In this document: positions 43,880 through 55,739 of the stretch, one piece after another
Layout of the letters: each line of letters opens with the position of its first letter
Position numbering within the stretch: position 1 is the first letter of the stretch
NCBI RefSeq assembly: GCF_032854445.1
Contig: NC_088300.1
Span: 33,153,608-33,217,607, forward strand
Length of the DNA stretch: 64,000 bases
Source: Liolophura sinensis
Taxonomy: Eukaryota; Mollusca; Polyplacophora; Chitonida; Chitonidae
Direction of reading: 5' to 3'
The notes under the pieces: generated by a model
The model's database searches: none
What the model saw: the letters and a program-made list of their open reading frames with translations, nothing else
What the model was told of the DNA's origin: nothing
Made by a program: the position numbers and the translations under genes

Positions 43880-45669
43880 CCGATCATAATTTTGAACACA
43901 AATTACGCGTGCTAGTATGCAATCATTCTATAATCTCTCTTTGTTTCGTGGAGTACGTAACAGGCGGGTCGTACATATACTGATTATTTATCAATTATTT
44001 GTCCAAAACATGGCGTATATGGGCAAGATTTCTTACACAATGATCTTTGCCGTTTGGTAAGTTTCACGCAGTCACGTAGTCTTTGGGTTATTAAATGGTT
44101 ACTTGGCAAAATGCTTCGAACAAGAAAATGCCCCATGTTCTTGAATGAAAGACATTCAAGAACATATGAAGAGCCAGATGTGGGAGACAGACGATAGTGC
44201 AGTGACAGTGGCAATATATGATTGGTTATAAATTTGTTTGCCCATAAATGTTATATAGCATTTAGAGCGAATGGACGCATAGAGCTGCATAAATAGCTTT
44301 TTTATGGGTCTTTGTCGAATGTGTTTGATATCTAATATAAACTTTTTCATGCACCAGTGTTTGTTTTCTTTTTGTTATTTGGTGTTATTGCTTTCATGTG
44401 ATGTATAAGCAGAAAACGCCATATTCACCGTAGTCCATTTGAATGAAAAATGGATAAAATTCTACAGGAAACTATTATTCAGAATATTAGTATTGTTCGA
44501 ACCAGCGAAAGAAATGCTTGAGTTTTATCTTGTGTATAGTGAATGTCTGTGTTCTGCAGCCTAGTACTGGGCCAAGATTATAATGTGACGAACGCCGACC
44601 CACATCAGAGATCACACAGTTCCCGCTGGAATCAAGCTTTGTCCAAAATCACTGGAATGGACAAAAGATGAGGTGCTAGTGCGTCAGGAGATACACACTA
44701 AAAGTAAGTGTTTCGTTATTAAACATATTTCTGTTACAAGTCACATGATAAATGTCACATATTTACCATGTAAACATGTCATGTTTATTACAGTAAATGC
44801 ATCTACATGCTTTTACACTTAATATACACAGAAAGTCATGCTTACTGAACTATTTATGTTTCTTGAAAATATCCACCACATTAATATGTAAACATCTGAC
44901 TTGCTTGGTATAATTAATACATATATTTAGTAACTAAACGTAGTTATTGCGAACAAACACTAGGACGCGTTTCTAAACTGGAACGGAAATGTGTTTGAAA
45001 ACGAAACACCTGCTTTAGTGTGTTGTGGTGGTGTGAATGTCATACTTGCGCGATGTATGCGATTCGGTGTTTCAGTGAGACAGGGTTATAGTTATGACTG
45101 CTTCACGTACGCACAGTCGCAGTCCGACTTTATTCGCAATTAATATATCTTTACCTTAATATATGCAAGTGTTTATTACTGTGTTCACTATACTGATTCA
45201 AAAGATTTTTTGATCAACTGCTTTGAATTTTTTTTTCTGCGCACTTTTGTTGCATTTAATTCTTATGTTTCTTCTTGATTACGCCCTTCGTTAGTTAAGT
45301 CAGGTTAGATGATGGGCAAAATGCTTTCTAAATCATTTCAAAATTGTAACTACAAGCCCATATGTTTTACTGCTATGCACGTCAATGATTACAAAATTAT
45401 AGCACATTGTGTTTTGCTTTATGATGTAGATCTGAGTGACTTAAATGAAACCATGCGTGTGGTAAGGGCAATATATCAAAATTGTAGTAAACCTTAACTT
45501 GTGGTGCCAATTCATTACCCATGTGCAATGAACAATTGTACGAAAGAAAAGAGAGGGAGGGGGTGCTGAAAGCGTTCCTTAAGGTTGGGAGCTAAGTTTG
45601 TGTTATCCATTCTCCAAACGTAAAATGTCGTCTTATCGACCCACAGAAAGTTGTATTGCTTGATTGACG
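43880..45669. other. 3' flank of the receptor gene and intergenic DNA
   Basis: Contains a perfect 13-bp inverted repeat with 5-nt loop at 44135-44165 (ATGTTCTTGAATG / CATTCAAGAACAT), possibly in the 3' UTR. Otherwise nothing is recognised. Confidence 0.5.
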
Positions 45670-45872
45670 TTGCCGGGGAACATCTATGCGGTTCCTGTGA
45701 GTTCATCCAGCTCATACCGGCTTCCAAGTCGGAATTTAGCCTGCGGGTGGTCGTGAGTTTAGCCCGGGTTCCGTCCGGTTTCCTCCCACTTATAATGCTG
45801 ACTACCGTCTTGTAAGTGAAATATTCCGGAGAACAGCGTATAACACCAATCAAATAAATAAGTACATAAATA
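45670..45872 (+). mobile_element. Core-SINE family 1, partial head and full 3' part
   Basis: Head remnant CTATGCGGTTCCTGTGAGTT, then CCGGTTTCCTCCCACTTATA, ATGCTGACTACCGTC and an AAAT tail. Confidence 0.8.
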
Positions 45873-46434
45873 ATCATTGAATGGGACAGAATTTTATCAC
45901 TACATGATTAGAACTGGAGTCAGTTAGAGACCTTATACAAACAATCGCATACTAATTTATATACTTAGTCGAAAAAAAGTGGTGACTCACACTGTAGTCA
46001 TTATGCATGTAATCTCATGAGGCAGATAACTGTGAGGGACATTGGGCGCAGCCAGCGTGGTCTCTTTGAGGGATCTGAACGTAGAACGTAGAAGTAATGA
46101 CTGCTGTATAGGCGCTTCTTTAAGCCCTGCTGCTGTTCCATCAAACGCCTTCACTCCAAGTTCCTTTAACAATGTGTATAATTATCTTGTAAGTAAATAT
46201 GGACAGTGCGTCCATAATCTGTGGCGCTCTGTTTCATGATTGTGTCCGATTCCGATTAATCCGGGGCTAGAGCCATTATATTCGTCATGTTGAATTAGAA
46301 CGCCAGGCAGGATATATGAACAGTTGGAATCAAAGCACAACTGAGATACATAGTTTGGTATTACTTATACTTATATTCTAGCATGACAAACGATTTGAAC
46401 ACGGTACTGATTTCACTCTGTTCCGTAGAACATA
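45873..46434. other. Intergenic, nothing recognised
   Basis: No supported feature. Confidence 0.5.
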
Positions 46435-46610
46435 CCTTAAACCATTGAAAACTGTTGACTGCTTCTTTTTTTATGATTCCGTCCTATTTTGGTACTTTAC
46501 ATACTTTCTTAGTTTTTTGGGTTGTTTGATGTATATGTCGTTTTGGGAATTGGCCTTGTGATTATTGATTGGGAACGTCTTTGTTGGTTGACGGCTGGTA
46601 TACCAATGTC
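46435..46610. repeat. Unclassified dispersed repeat
   Basis: TTCCGTCCTATTTTGGTACT, TTTTGGGAATTGGCCTTGTG and GATTGGGAACGTC match 18090-18250 in order. Same orientation. Confidence 0.55.
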
Positions 46611-46780
46611 ACATCAGATTGGTCTATTCATTCAACCATTAATTAAGTGACTAAGTTATAGCATTGCTTTAACCAGATGATCGTTGTTAGAAACTAGCAA
46701 AAAGACAACATATTACTTCGGATGAAGCACTTGCAATAGTAACAAACGAAACCCAAAACCATGACGTAAATTTAAACTTC

Positions 46781-46786
46781 TTTATT
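46781..46786 (-). terminator. Candidate polyadenylation signal, C76-like gene 3
   Basis: Minus-strand AATAAA lies 286 nt after the stop codon of the C76-like copy 3. Confidence 0.35.
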
Positions 46787-47071
46787 GATAGCGTTTATGC
46801 CCAATCAGGACCTACTTGATGAACAGAACAAGAATCAAAGATCCCCAGCATATAATCAATTATATACTTTTCAAACCGACATTAAAACATAAGTCTGGTT
46901 TAATTTTTTTTTAATTTCACTAAGTGTAAAAAATAATCTATATCAACGCACAATACAAGCACTAAGATGAATAAGGCACTAATGATAAGGATAGCACATC
47001 GCATAAAAGCACAGTTAGATATAAATGAAGAGTTTCTGTTAAGTTTTGGTAAACACAAATACCAGAGAATG

Positions 47072-47826
47072 TCAAATGGTTGAAGCAGTGGATGAAAATG
47101 ACACTTCTTCCCAAGCGTCCGACTTGATACCAATCTTCACCACTATGACACTAAAGGTAGTCTCCGTCCTAAACCATTTTTTCTTTAGGAAATATGTTAG
47201 ATGTTCCAGGTCCCTGAATTTCATTAGCACAGCTTGATCTCCATTTGAAAAGAAAGAGTTTGCATGGCGTGGACAAGCATCGAAAACATAACAGTACGTG
47301 CTGTCGGCCTTGACAGCAATTGTTGCTCCACCAGAAGTCAGTAAAACGCCATCTTTATTACCGCCCATGGCGATGCGCAAAATCTCCTGCAAGCGGTGTC
47401 CATCCGTCTTCAACTTCCATGCTCCTGTTTCGGTGCTCGCTGAAGCAAGCTCTGTCAACGTCAGAAAGTACTCCGTGTGTTTGGACGAAAACTTGGTAGG
47501 GAGCTGTTCTGGTGCCAATGTTCCGTTTTCTGGCTCGGGATTCCGTCCCGTCATATGACGCACCCGTGTGCTGTGAAGATTATCTCCCTGCAACAGAAGT
47601 CTGTCGATGACCTCAGCTGACCAGGAAGAAGGACACAAGGTCGTGGCCTGAAGAAGGGCACACAGCGATGTAGCGGCAGTCTGGAGACCAGGAAACTTGG
47701 CACCGCGGATATCTGTGAGGGCAAAATGACCTCGTACATTATCAAGGGGGCGGCATCGCTCTGATCGCATTCGATACGTCTTTAAATGTTGACCAAGTGT
47801 CTTCCAGAACATCTTTGGCTTTTCAT
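47072..47826 (-). CDS. C76-like protein, copy 3, intact main exon
   Basis: Minus-strand exon from the acceptor CTGTGTTTTAG (exon starts 47826, beginning AT in phase 1 exactly as in copy 1) to TGA at 47072-47074, about 251 codons. No upstream start exon was found; by analogy with copy 1 it would be very short. Motifs in order: VRGHFALTDIRGAKFPG, LQTAATSLCALL, SSWSAEVIDRLLLQGDNLHS, ENGTLAPEQLP, YVFDACPRHA and LMKFRDLEHL. This follows the peptidase C76/papain-like layout: QC block, W..DID....GD.L, L..LP, late FDxH block. Yet Thr (47678-47680) replaces Cys and Asp-Ala-Cys (47273-47281) replaces Asp-x-His. The frame is fully open, so it is probably a real gene. A pseudoenzyme that binds rather than cleaves its target is the simplest inference. 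Confidence 0.75.
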
Positions 47827-48341
47827 CTAAAACACAGTAGAAAGCGAGGCCATATATAAGAAAGATGCCCAAAAGTGAAAGTTTCGTACCATATATCCAA
47901 TGTATCTAATATTATTTGTTATTGTTACGAAGCCTTGAGCCTACTCGTACTCAGTCTTGAAAGACAGAATCTAATATAACTAAAGACGTACAGCATTAAG
48001 AGTAAACTAAACACACTCTCTTGATTAATTAAAAGGAAAGAGTGTGAACATTTCAAACGGGGTAAGCGTTCTGAAAGATTTCTTCGTTAACTTATCATTT
48101 ATTTGCTAGGTGTTTCGACCTGGATGATAGGTTAGCAAGTTTTACGGCTAAAAGTTCACCATGGTATAATACAAATGTACAAATCAGTATGTTGTCTGAG
48201 AAAACTGTAGTCTACATTATGCATCTGCTGTAGAACATTACATGATGTTAGTCACAAATCTGACACTCGTTTAACAATAAATATTGAAAAAAAAAAATTC
48301 CATGTACCAGTATGTTTACAGTGTCCATTCAAAAATACAGA
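47827..48341. other. Upstream of C76-like copy 3, nothing firm
   Basis: The missing first exon and promoter should lie here on the minus strand; no clear ATG-plus-donor pair was found. Confidence 0.4.
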
Positions 48342-48590
48342 ATATAATTAAGACGTACAGAATACAGAGAAAAACCAAAGCAGCGACGACAGTGTGATAG
48401 TTGGCAAATGGTCACACGTTGCCGGTAAAGACGTACGGCATACAGAGAAAAACCAAAGCAGCGACGACAGTGTGATAGTTGGCCAATTGTCACACGTTGC
48501 CGGTAAAGACGTACGGCATACAGAGAAAAACCAAAGCAGCGACGACAGTGTGATAGTTGGCAAATGGTCACACGTTGCCGGTGAAACAAG
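48342..48590 (+). repeat. 78-bp tandem repeat, three units
   Basis: Units of 78 bp containing CAAAGCAGCGACGACAGTGT and GATAGTTGGCAAATGGTCAC then ACGTTGCCGGT. The three are almost identical. The open frames across it are by-products. Confidence 0.93.
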
Positions 48591-48864
48591 GCATCTTGTC
48601 AATTTGCCTCAATTAGGGTTTTGTTCTAACTATTCATGTAAATGCATAAATAGTAGCACATTACACGCCCCCAATCACCATGGCTTAAGCAAAATTGGGT
48701 TTAAAAAATGCAGCGATGTTAAGTGCCAATTTATTAGACGTCATTGGTCTAGAATTGCTCAAAATGCTGTTTTATCATCACACTTAGCATGCAATCACAT
48801 TAAAACAATGGAAAGGGACCAGGGCTCGCGGATTCTTAGTCCACCTGCAGAATCCTGGTTCACG

Positions 48865-48985
48865 CAAGAATATAATATAATTAAGACGTAAACCACAGAG
48901 AGAAAAACCAGAGCAGCGACCATAGTGTGATAGCTGGCAAATGGTCACACGTAACCGGTGATATACGGCCTCTTGTCAATTTACT
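48865..48985 (+). repeat. Fourth, single unit of the 78-bp repeat
   Basis: Starts with AATATAATTAAGACGTA, as at 48342, and ends GGCCTCTTGTCAATTT, matching the end of the triple array (GGCATCTTGTCAATTT). The two blocks thus form direct repeats around a unique ~270-bp segment. Confidence 0.85.
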
Positions 48986-50142
48986 TCAGTTACCAAACTG
49001 ATGTCTCAATCGATGGTTATTTCTTGTTTATGTGAACAGTAACGGAGATACTTCTTTTGCACGGTTTAGGCATACATGCATAATCAGCAAATGGTTTGGT
49101 CATATCTCCAAAAGCACTGTGCACCTTCCATTCTACATGCAAATGGTAAGCTGAGTGTTATCTTAAATATAAGGAATTTTTGGTGATACGGTTTGAAATC
49201 AGAGACTTACCATTCGCGTGAAGTTCCATGGCTGCTATCTACAACGTAATCCCAGCTCGGCTCTGGGGAAGTGAATAATTTACAAGAATGGTAGAGAGCT
49301 TATATATACGCCTAGACCGGTAGGAAAGAAAGCTTTCCCTACCCGATCATGTCCAGAAAATGCTGCTCAGTTTTAAGCTTACTTTAAAGGCTTAGCCCTA
49401 AATTACCTGAGATAATATGTGTAAATTAGCTTCCCTTTATTTTGTGCACACCTTCCCCCTAACCCTTCCTAAGCCTCAAACCCCGTGGGTAAGGGAGGGG
49501 GCCGCGAATGCACATGTTTATTACGAGGGATTAACTTTAACAACCTTGTTCTCCAAACCCCATGCAATGTCATAAATTAGAAGATTAGGTACTTTTGTTT
49601 TCAGGTGTGAAATGCCTGATGATTTACATGTCATTGTTAGTACGATACAAGGCAAACAATGTGCGGTACAAATATCGTATAGTTCGGTGTGAAGCTCGTG
49701 TTAGGCCGATGCAGACATACATAGTGAAACAGTGTTAAAACATGTTAGCCGTGTGAAATAGGTAACAGTGTACCGTGTGTGAAATCATTCCCTGAAACAA
49801 GCTAACACTGTGTTACACCAAACATGAACAAACTTTGCCGTTTAGATGAATAAATATATTTCTCTTTATTTCTTTAAACCTTCTCCATGGTGTGAAATTA
49901 ATGACATTTATCAGGCCTGTATTTCACAGCTTTAGCGTGCGTGCTGGGTTCATTTGTCATGTATTTGTAGATAGCGATGGAAGCACAAGATGAGTATACG
50001 TTATCCTCATGTATCTTTGTATATATTATTGAGCTAGAACCCGTGGGTTTAAACAGGGCCTGGTTATTGTGCAGTCCACTTGCAGGATTATAAGGTGTTA
50101 GCCGCACGAATGTTGATCTTACGCTACACTGACTTGTGTAAC
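48986..50142. other. Intergenic, nothing recognised
   Basis: No supported feature. Confidence 0.5.
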
Positions 50143-50378
50143 GATTGGTGTTTTACGCCGTACTCAAGAATATACGACGGCGGCCAGCATTATGGTGGGA
50201 GGAAACCGGGCAGAGCCTGGGGGAAACCCACGGCCATCTGCAGATTGCTGGAAGACCTTCCCACGTACGGCCGGAGAGGAAGCCAGTATGAAATGGACTT
50301 GAACTCACACCGACCGCATTGGTGAGAGGCTGCTGGGTCATTACGCTGCGCTAGCGAGCTAACCAACTGAGCCCCCTC
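50143..50378 (-). mobile_element. Core-SINE family 1, full length
   Basis: GATTGGTGTTTTACGCCGTA, the core, GGTGGGAGGAAACCGGGCAG, GGGGGAAACCCACGGCCATC and the tRNA-like head at the right end (minus strand: TGGCTC-like box A region and GAGTTCAAGTCC box B). Confidence 0.92.
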
Positions 50379-51279
50379 ATTTTAGTCATGCATAGGTGTG
50401 TAATTTGCTGGGTGTGCATGTACACGCACAGCTGCTTGAAATCCTTGGAAAATCGAACAACTAAACTACATGAAAATGTGCCCAAGAGAGAAGTTCATGT
50501 AGAAATTTGTATTTGTAAACTTCAAATTTCAAAGCGGTTGGTCTACATGCTAGCTGAAGTTGTATATGTAACAGTTATGTTTTCAGGTAACTCTAATGCA
50601 CTAAAGTCTTGATTCTGAATTCCAATTTTTATACCATGTAATTTGGATAAACCGAGAAAAACCCCATAATACAAACGATCCAGAAAATCTGAAAAAAAAA
50701 AAATGACTTGCATATACACTCTACCTAGAAATTGTCATGGATTTGATGTTTCATTTCCACAATCTACGGCACTTTAGCAACCCTTCCTCTCTCTCATTCT
50801 AACCCACCCATCCATTAGTGTCCCTTTTCCCATTGCCTCAGGGGTCAACCCTTAAACCCTAGGTTTAATGTTAATCACACTTTTTTTGTTTTCCACAAAC
50901 ACTAGATAATGGGACTAATTAGTAGCTTACACGCACTTGGTACCACACCTTTATTTATCACGTATTGCCTTCCTATTTATTTCTTTAAGATTTAAAGTCA
51001 ACTAAACATCCGGTAATTCCACCATTTTATCCACAGGCCTGCTATTATGAAAGGTTTGTATGTTTATGTATTACTGTGATGGTAATACAGCATTTTGAGT
51101 CATTCTAGACCAGTGACATCTATTGCAATTAACATCACTTCAGATTTTTTTGTACGTAGTTCTGTTTAAACCACGATGCTAGGGGAGCGTGTAACTTCTT
51201 AGTAAATTTAACCATTTACAAGAACATTTAGAAGTAAATCAAACACTGGCAAAATGTTTTGTAAACTGGCAAAATGTTT
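50379..51279. other. Intergenic, nothing recognised
   Basis: No supported feature. Confidence 0.5.
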
Positions 51280-51345
51280 TCTTTCACCGGTTACGTGTGA
51301 TCATTTGCCAACTATTACACTGTCGTTACCGCTCTGGTTTTACTA
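51280..51345 (-). repeat. Inverted copy of the 78-bp dispersed repeat
   Basis: TTCACCGGTTACGTGTGATC, ATTTGCCAACTATTACACTG and TCGTTACCGCTCTGGTTTT are the reverse complement of the 48865 unit. Confidence 0.8.
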
Positions 51346-52001
51346 TCTATATGATGTAGTTGTGTATAATGCAAAATGTACACCACAGTCCCGAATCGCA
51401 CATTTGGATGGCAGGATTACATAACAAACAAAGGGCTAAAACTTCCCTCATTGTGCTCACACTGACCACAACTACGACAAACTCCCATCGACGTTCTACA
51501 CACAAAATAGACAAGAATGGTATCAATCAAAGGCTACTGCCTGTATACACGTTCAAGATTTTATATTGTAATAGAGCATTCAAGCCTCTCATTAACGATA
51601 TTACAGTTTTTCTGCCAAACTCAACTATCTTCACACATTCCACAATTTATAATACATTAAATGTATATGGAACTGAAGCGGCACTATATTACTGTGCGTC
51701 AAACTTGTTAAGTACAGTACCAACTTTCAGATTTTCCAGTTTATTAAGCTATCCTCAAAATCATTCGCCCCGAGACCGCTTAATTATTAGATATTTGAGT
51801 GAAAATCTAGAATACGGGTTTGGGCAACTCTAATTAGTAACTGCATAAGCAAGGCAGAATGAGAAATAGGAGCTTGGAATTTTGAAATATTGTTTTGTTT
51901 TTTTTTCACGCAAGAAATGTACACAGATATATACATGCTAATAATTTAATGTACCCCGGTACATGTTTATTTTTATCTGTTTTTTATTCCTCGGACATCA
52001 G
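51346..52001. other. Intergenic, nothing firm
   Basis: A 157-codon open frame at 51360-51833 is Thr/Ser-rich with no recognisable domain; not called as a gene. Confidence 0.4.
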
Positions 52002-52154
52002 AGTATATTCGGCCTATACGACGATTGGGAACTTCCTGATCATCAGAGGAATGCTGTGCTTCAAACGTGTATATGTGGCCAATTTCTCTCTGACAGGCAC
52101 TCTATCGCGAAACTTTACCGGCCAACCTTCAGTTTTGTTTTTGAGGATTTATGA
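52002..52154 (+). CDS. Orphan exon-like open frame
   Basis: Follows a polypyrimidine tract and TCGGACATCAG and reads SIFGLYDDWELPDHQRNA then VLQTCICGQFLSDRHSIAKL and YRPTFSFVFEDL before TGA. The composition looks protein-like, as in a terminal exon, but no partner exon or family was recognised. Confidence 0.25.
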   Translation, partial: SIFGLYDDWELPDHQRNAVLQTCICGQFLSDRHSIAKLYRPTFSFVFEDL

Positions 52155-52969
52155 GTAGATGTTCAAATGCTGGACAGTGTATTAAATGACAATTGCTAAC
52201 ATTGTTAAAGATGCATTTTAAACTGGAAATTCTAAATTCTGGGTTAGGCTACTTATTCGAATCTAAACACCGTGATTTGGAAAAACAGAGAAAATACAGA
52301 CAATGGTGTTCAAGAAAATAATAAATGATGACAGATTTCTCTTTCAAATAGAAATATCGTCAACGCGATTCTTCATTTCCGCAATCTACGGTTCTCGAGA
52401 CCTTTTACCAACCCTAAACCACTCCCCCCACCACCCCACCCCGCTTCATCCACAGGCCGATACCCGATCTCGCTTCTTAATCCATGTCTTCTCGCGCCTT
52501 CTGCCGGATCTGCAGGGGTCAAACAGTTTATTATCATGCTGTTTTTATTTTCTCAAATAACAGACAATGGTACAAATTAGTAGGTTACACGCTCGTGTTT
52601 CTGTGCTTTAATTATCAAGTGCGATGTTAAAAGATTTCAAACATGCGTCCTGTAGTTTCAATACTGGTTATAAATGCCCGCATGTGATTTGGGCCCTCTT
52701 GAATGCTCTATATAATGTAATTAATCAAGATTTGTTTGAGGTACGAGATAAATGGTCGGATTATATTTAAAACATATATAGGTACAATTCTCCATGATTG
52801 TGCTATAACTTGACTGACCAAATAATGATCTACTTAGTTCAGTTTAAGTACTGTACACGAAATATACAACACTCTCCAAGACAAAGACAATCTTCAATCT
52901 AAGACGAATGCGTGTTCATATTAGATGTGTATACACGTACTTGTATTGTGCCTACTTGCAGCAGGGCGA
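52155..52969. other. Intergenic, nothing recognised
   Basis: No supported feature. Confidence 0.5.
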
Positions 52970-53190
52970 GTTCATGCCGCCCATGGTCTGTGAAGTATCA
53001 TGCTGCCGAAGACACCAGACATGACACCCCTCTCAGGTAGTTTATACACCTTAAACTGACACCGCTACAACCATTCCTGTTTCCTTGCTGTAATCCCTCA
53101 GTGCCGAGCGCCAAGCGGGGCAGCAAAAAGTACCATTCTTAAAGTCTTTGGTATGACCAAACCTCTGCCAAACTATATGAAGGTGTTGGC
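52970..53190 (-). mobile_element. SINE family 2 variant, partial
   Basis: GAAGACACCAGACATGACAC, GTGCCGAGCGCCAAGCGGGG and TTCTTAAAGTCTTTGGTATG follow the order of the 12846 copy but are diverged. Confidence 0.6.
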
Positions 53191-53224
53191 TCTAATCAAG
53201 CATTTGATCGGCTGCATCCTTTAA

Positions 53225-53475
53225 TTTTGTTTATTTACTTGATTGTTGTTTTACGCCGTACTCAAGATTATTTCACTTATATGGGAGGGAGGAAACCGGG
53301 CAGAGCCTGGGGGAAACCCATGACCATCCACAGGTTGCTGGAAGACCTTCCCACCTACGGCCGGAGAAGAAGCCAGCATGAGCTGGTCTTGAACTCACAG
53401 CGACCCCAGTGGTGAGAGGCTCCTGGGTCACTATGCCGCGCTAGCGCGCTAACCAACTGTGCCACGAAGGCCCCC
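53225..53475 (-). mobile_element. Core-SINE family 1, full length, with target duplication
   Basis: Full element in reverse, including the head GAACTCACAGCGACCCCAGT, GCTAGCGCGCTAACCAACTG. It is flanked by TGCATCCTTTAA (53213-53224) and TGCATCTTTAAA (53476-53487), a slightly decayed target-site duplication. Confidence 0.92.
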
Positions 53476-53487
53476 TGCATCTTTAAA

Positions 53488-54524
53488 GTTCGAAGGTATT
53501 TGTGTGCAAAGTACATTGACATGGTGGAGGGTTGTAGTTTTCTCCAGGCATTCCAGTTTCTTTCACCAATAGCGATGTGCAGATGAACTATTTTCTAGTA
53601 ATGTGTTTGATCCTACATCAAAAAATTAACAGCTAAAATAAAATAAATAAATAACTGAGTAAATGTTTACTGAACATATGTTTAACGTAATTCCCTAGAG
53701 AAAAGCTCTTTTATTGCCTAATAATGTAAATAAATACCACATCCGTCATCGAGGTCACGTAACAAAAAATATTGCAAATACACCCTTATAAAGGAAGACT
53801 AGAATGGAATTATGCTAGAACCTGAACATTTTTTTAACAAAGCAAAACGAGAAAAATGAAAATCTAGACAAAGGTGAAAAAAAACAAAAACGCTGAATTA
53901 AAGCAAACCATATAACACATACACAATAAACTTTGGCTCGCTATCAAAAACTGACAGACAAACATAACAGATTAAAATAAATAAATGATACATTATTTCA
54001 CTGTACTGGCACAAAATGTCCTTAACCAAAAACATTACAGATCTAAATGATCAGGTTCTTAAAACAGAATGGTTTCAAAAAGTTGAACATATACCCATAT
54101 TAATCAGTGTAAAATCAGTGCATAATGCTGAAGAAATTCCCAGAGAAAAAACTTGGAGAAAGCAGTGACAAATTATTGAAAGACATAGAAGTGCATAATG
54201 TACACTCATTCTTTAGCTTTCTTTTACTACAAAAGTAGGAAAATATTGTGGGACAGCTCAACATGAAGACTCCATATATATTCACCACTTGTCTTCCTTA
54301 TGTAAGTTTTAAAGAAGTACATGTACTGAGACTGAGGGGCAGCTTTAGTATGAACCAACTCAATAAAGTACAGAAATTAATTAGCCCTTTGTTATCAGCA
54401 TGGATGTTTATGATATGATATGTATATACACCTATGTCAGCTTAAACAATATAGGGTAATACTGCACAGTATCTTCCACCTGAATAGTGAATGAGATAGC
54501 TAGACATTATAGTATTGCAAATTA
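53488..54524. other. Intergenic, AT-rich, nothing recognised
   Basis: No supported feature. Confidence 0.5.
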
Positions 54525-54550
54525 AAATAAACTTATTAATAAGTTTATTT
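54525..54550. repeat. 26-bp perfect palindrome with AATAAA on both strands
   Basis: Every base from 54525 to 54550 pairs with its mirror position; the centre is ACTTATTAATAAGT. Each half contains AATAAA read outward-in on its strand. Confidence 0.9.
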
Positions 54551-55739
54551 GCTATAACATTAAAATGTTTGCCTCGCTTTCAAAAATCCAACCGGATGAG
54601 AAAATAGTGTTAAACAAAAAAAGTACTTCTACTGTGTGATTAACTTCCTGATTGCCTAATGTATCGTTGATAAAATGACAAGATAAAGGAAATCTATCAA
54701 TTTCTCAAACCAAACTGTAATATCTGCTTGCATGCATGTCAATTCATTTTAATACACACCATTCGAATAAATGAGCTTGACAGCTGCGCAAATCCATTAC
54801 ATGGCCCTAACTCAGTTTTTAGTCATCCCAATTTCCTCTAATAGTGAAAAATTACCACAGCTGTACAAAAATATTTTACCAAAAAATATTAATTTTGCAA
54901 AATGTTTGCTATAATTTGAATTACTTAGCATGCTCAATATGATAATTTTACACGTGTTTTTAAAGTCATTTGTTCCAGAATAAAAAATATACAGTAACAT
55001 ACAGAATGTCCAGCATTCTTTGAGAACCAACTTTTCTACATCCATGCTTAGCCTTGACAATGTAGTGTTTCTTCTTTACTTTAAATTACTACACACAGGA
55101 GGTTTACACATTTCAAAACCAAATGACTGTTACAAGTCCTTACTGTATCAAATAATACCAAATACATTTCACTCCTCACAAAAAGATCAATGTATTCTTT
55201 GGTTTAGGCTAATTAACATACTTAGAAGACAACAACACAATATTTGACCAAACTATGGTATACATGTTTGTTTTTTAAATTTGAATAAAATACTTGTTTG
55301 TCACATGTATGAACCGAACACAGCAATCAACTCTTCACAAATTTACCTAACCTAAAATGTGTGTATGTAAAGTCATGTCTTAGATTCTTTAACATTCAAA
55401 CCTCCAACAAAACAACAATAAGAAGCAACATGGACCTGCCACAATTCACAAACAAGGTACAGTTCAAGAACACTGAACACTACACGTTCCTTGTTGAAAA
55501 AATAGAGATGAATTCCTTCACAGTTGGTATACATGTATACATGTAGACGTAAATGTATACATCAGAAATGGAAGACCCTTCAGTGGTAAGACTGGTTGTT
55601 TGAATAAAATGTATACATAGATTTGACATTTCCCACACATGTATTTGTGGTCAAAGCACAATACTGACATTGCATTATACTGGTCTTTCCTTGCCTTCAT
55701 TAGAAGTCCTGACCATTTTCTTTCATTATCCAGCATTTC
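54551..55739. other. Intergenic or 3' flank of the LRR gene, nothing recognised
   Basis: AT-rich; no supported feature. Confidence 0.45.

Noticed and set aside
48329-48602. Repeated 26-residue frames
   Set aside because: By-product of the 78-bp tandem repeat, whose length is divisible by three.
51360-51833. 157-codon open frame
   Set aside because: Low-complexity Thr/Ser/Leu content without family resemblance; no promoter or splice evidence.
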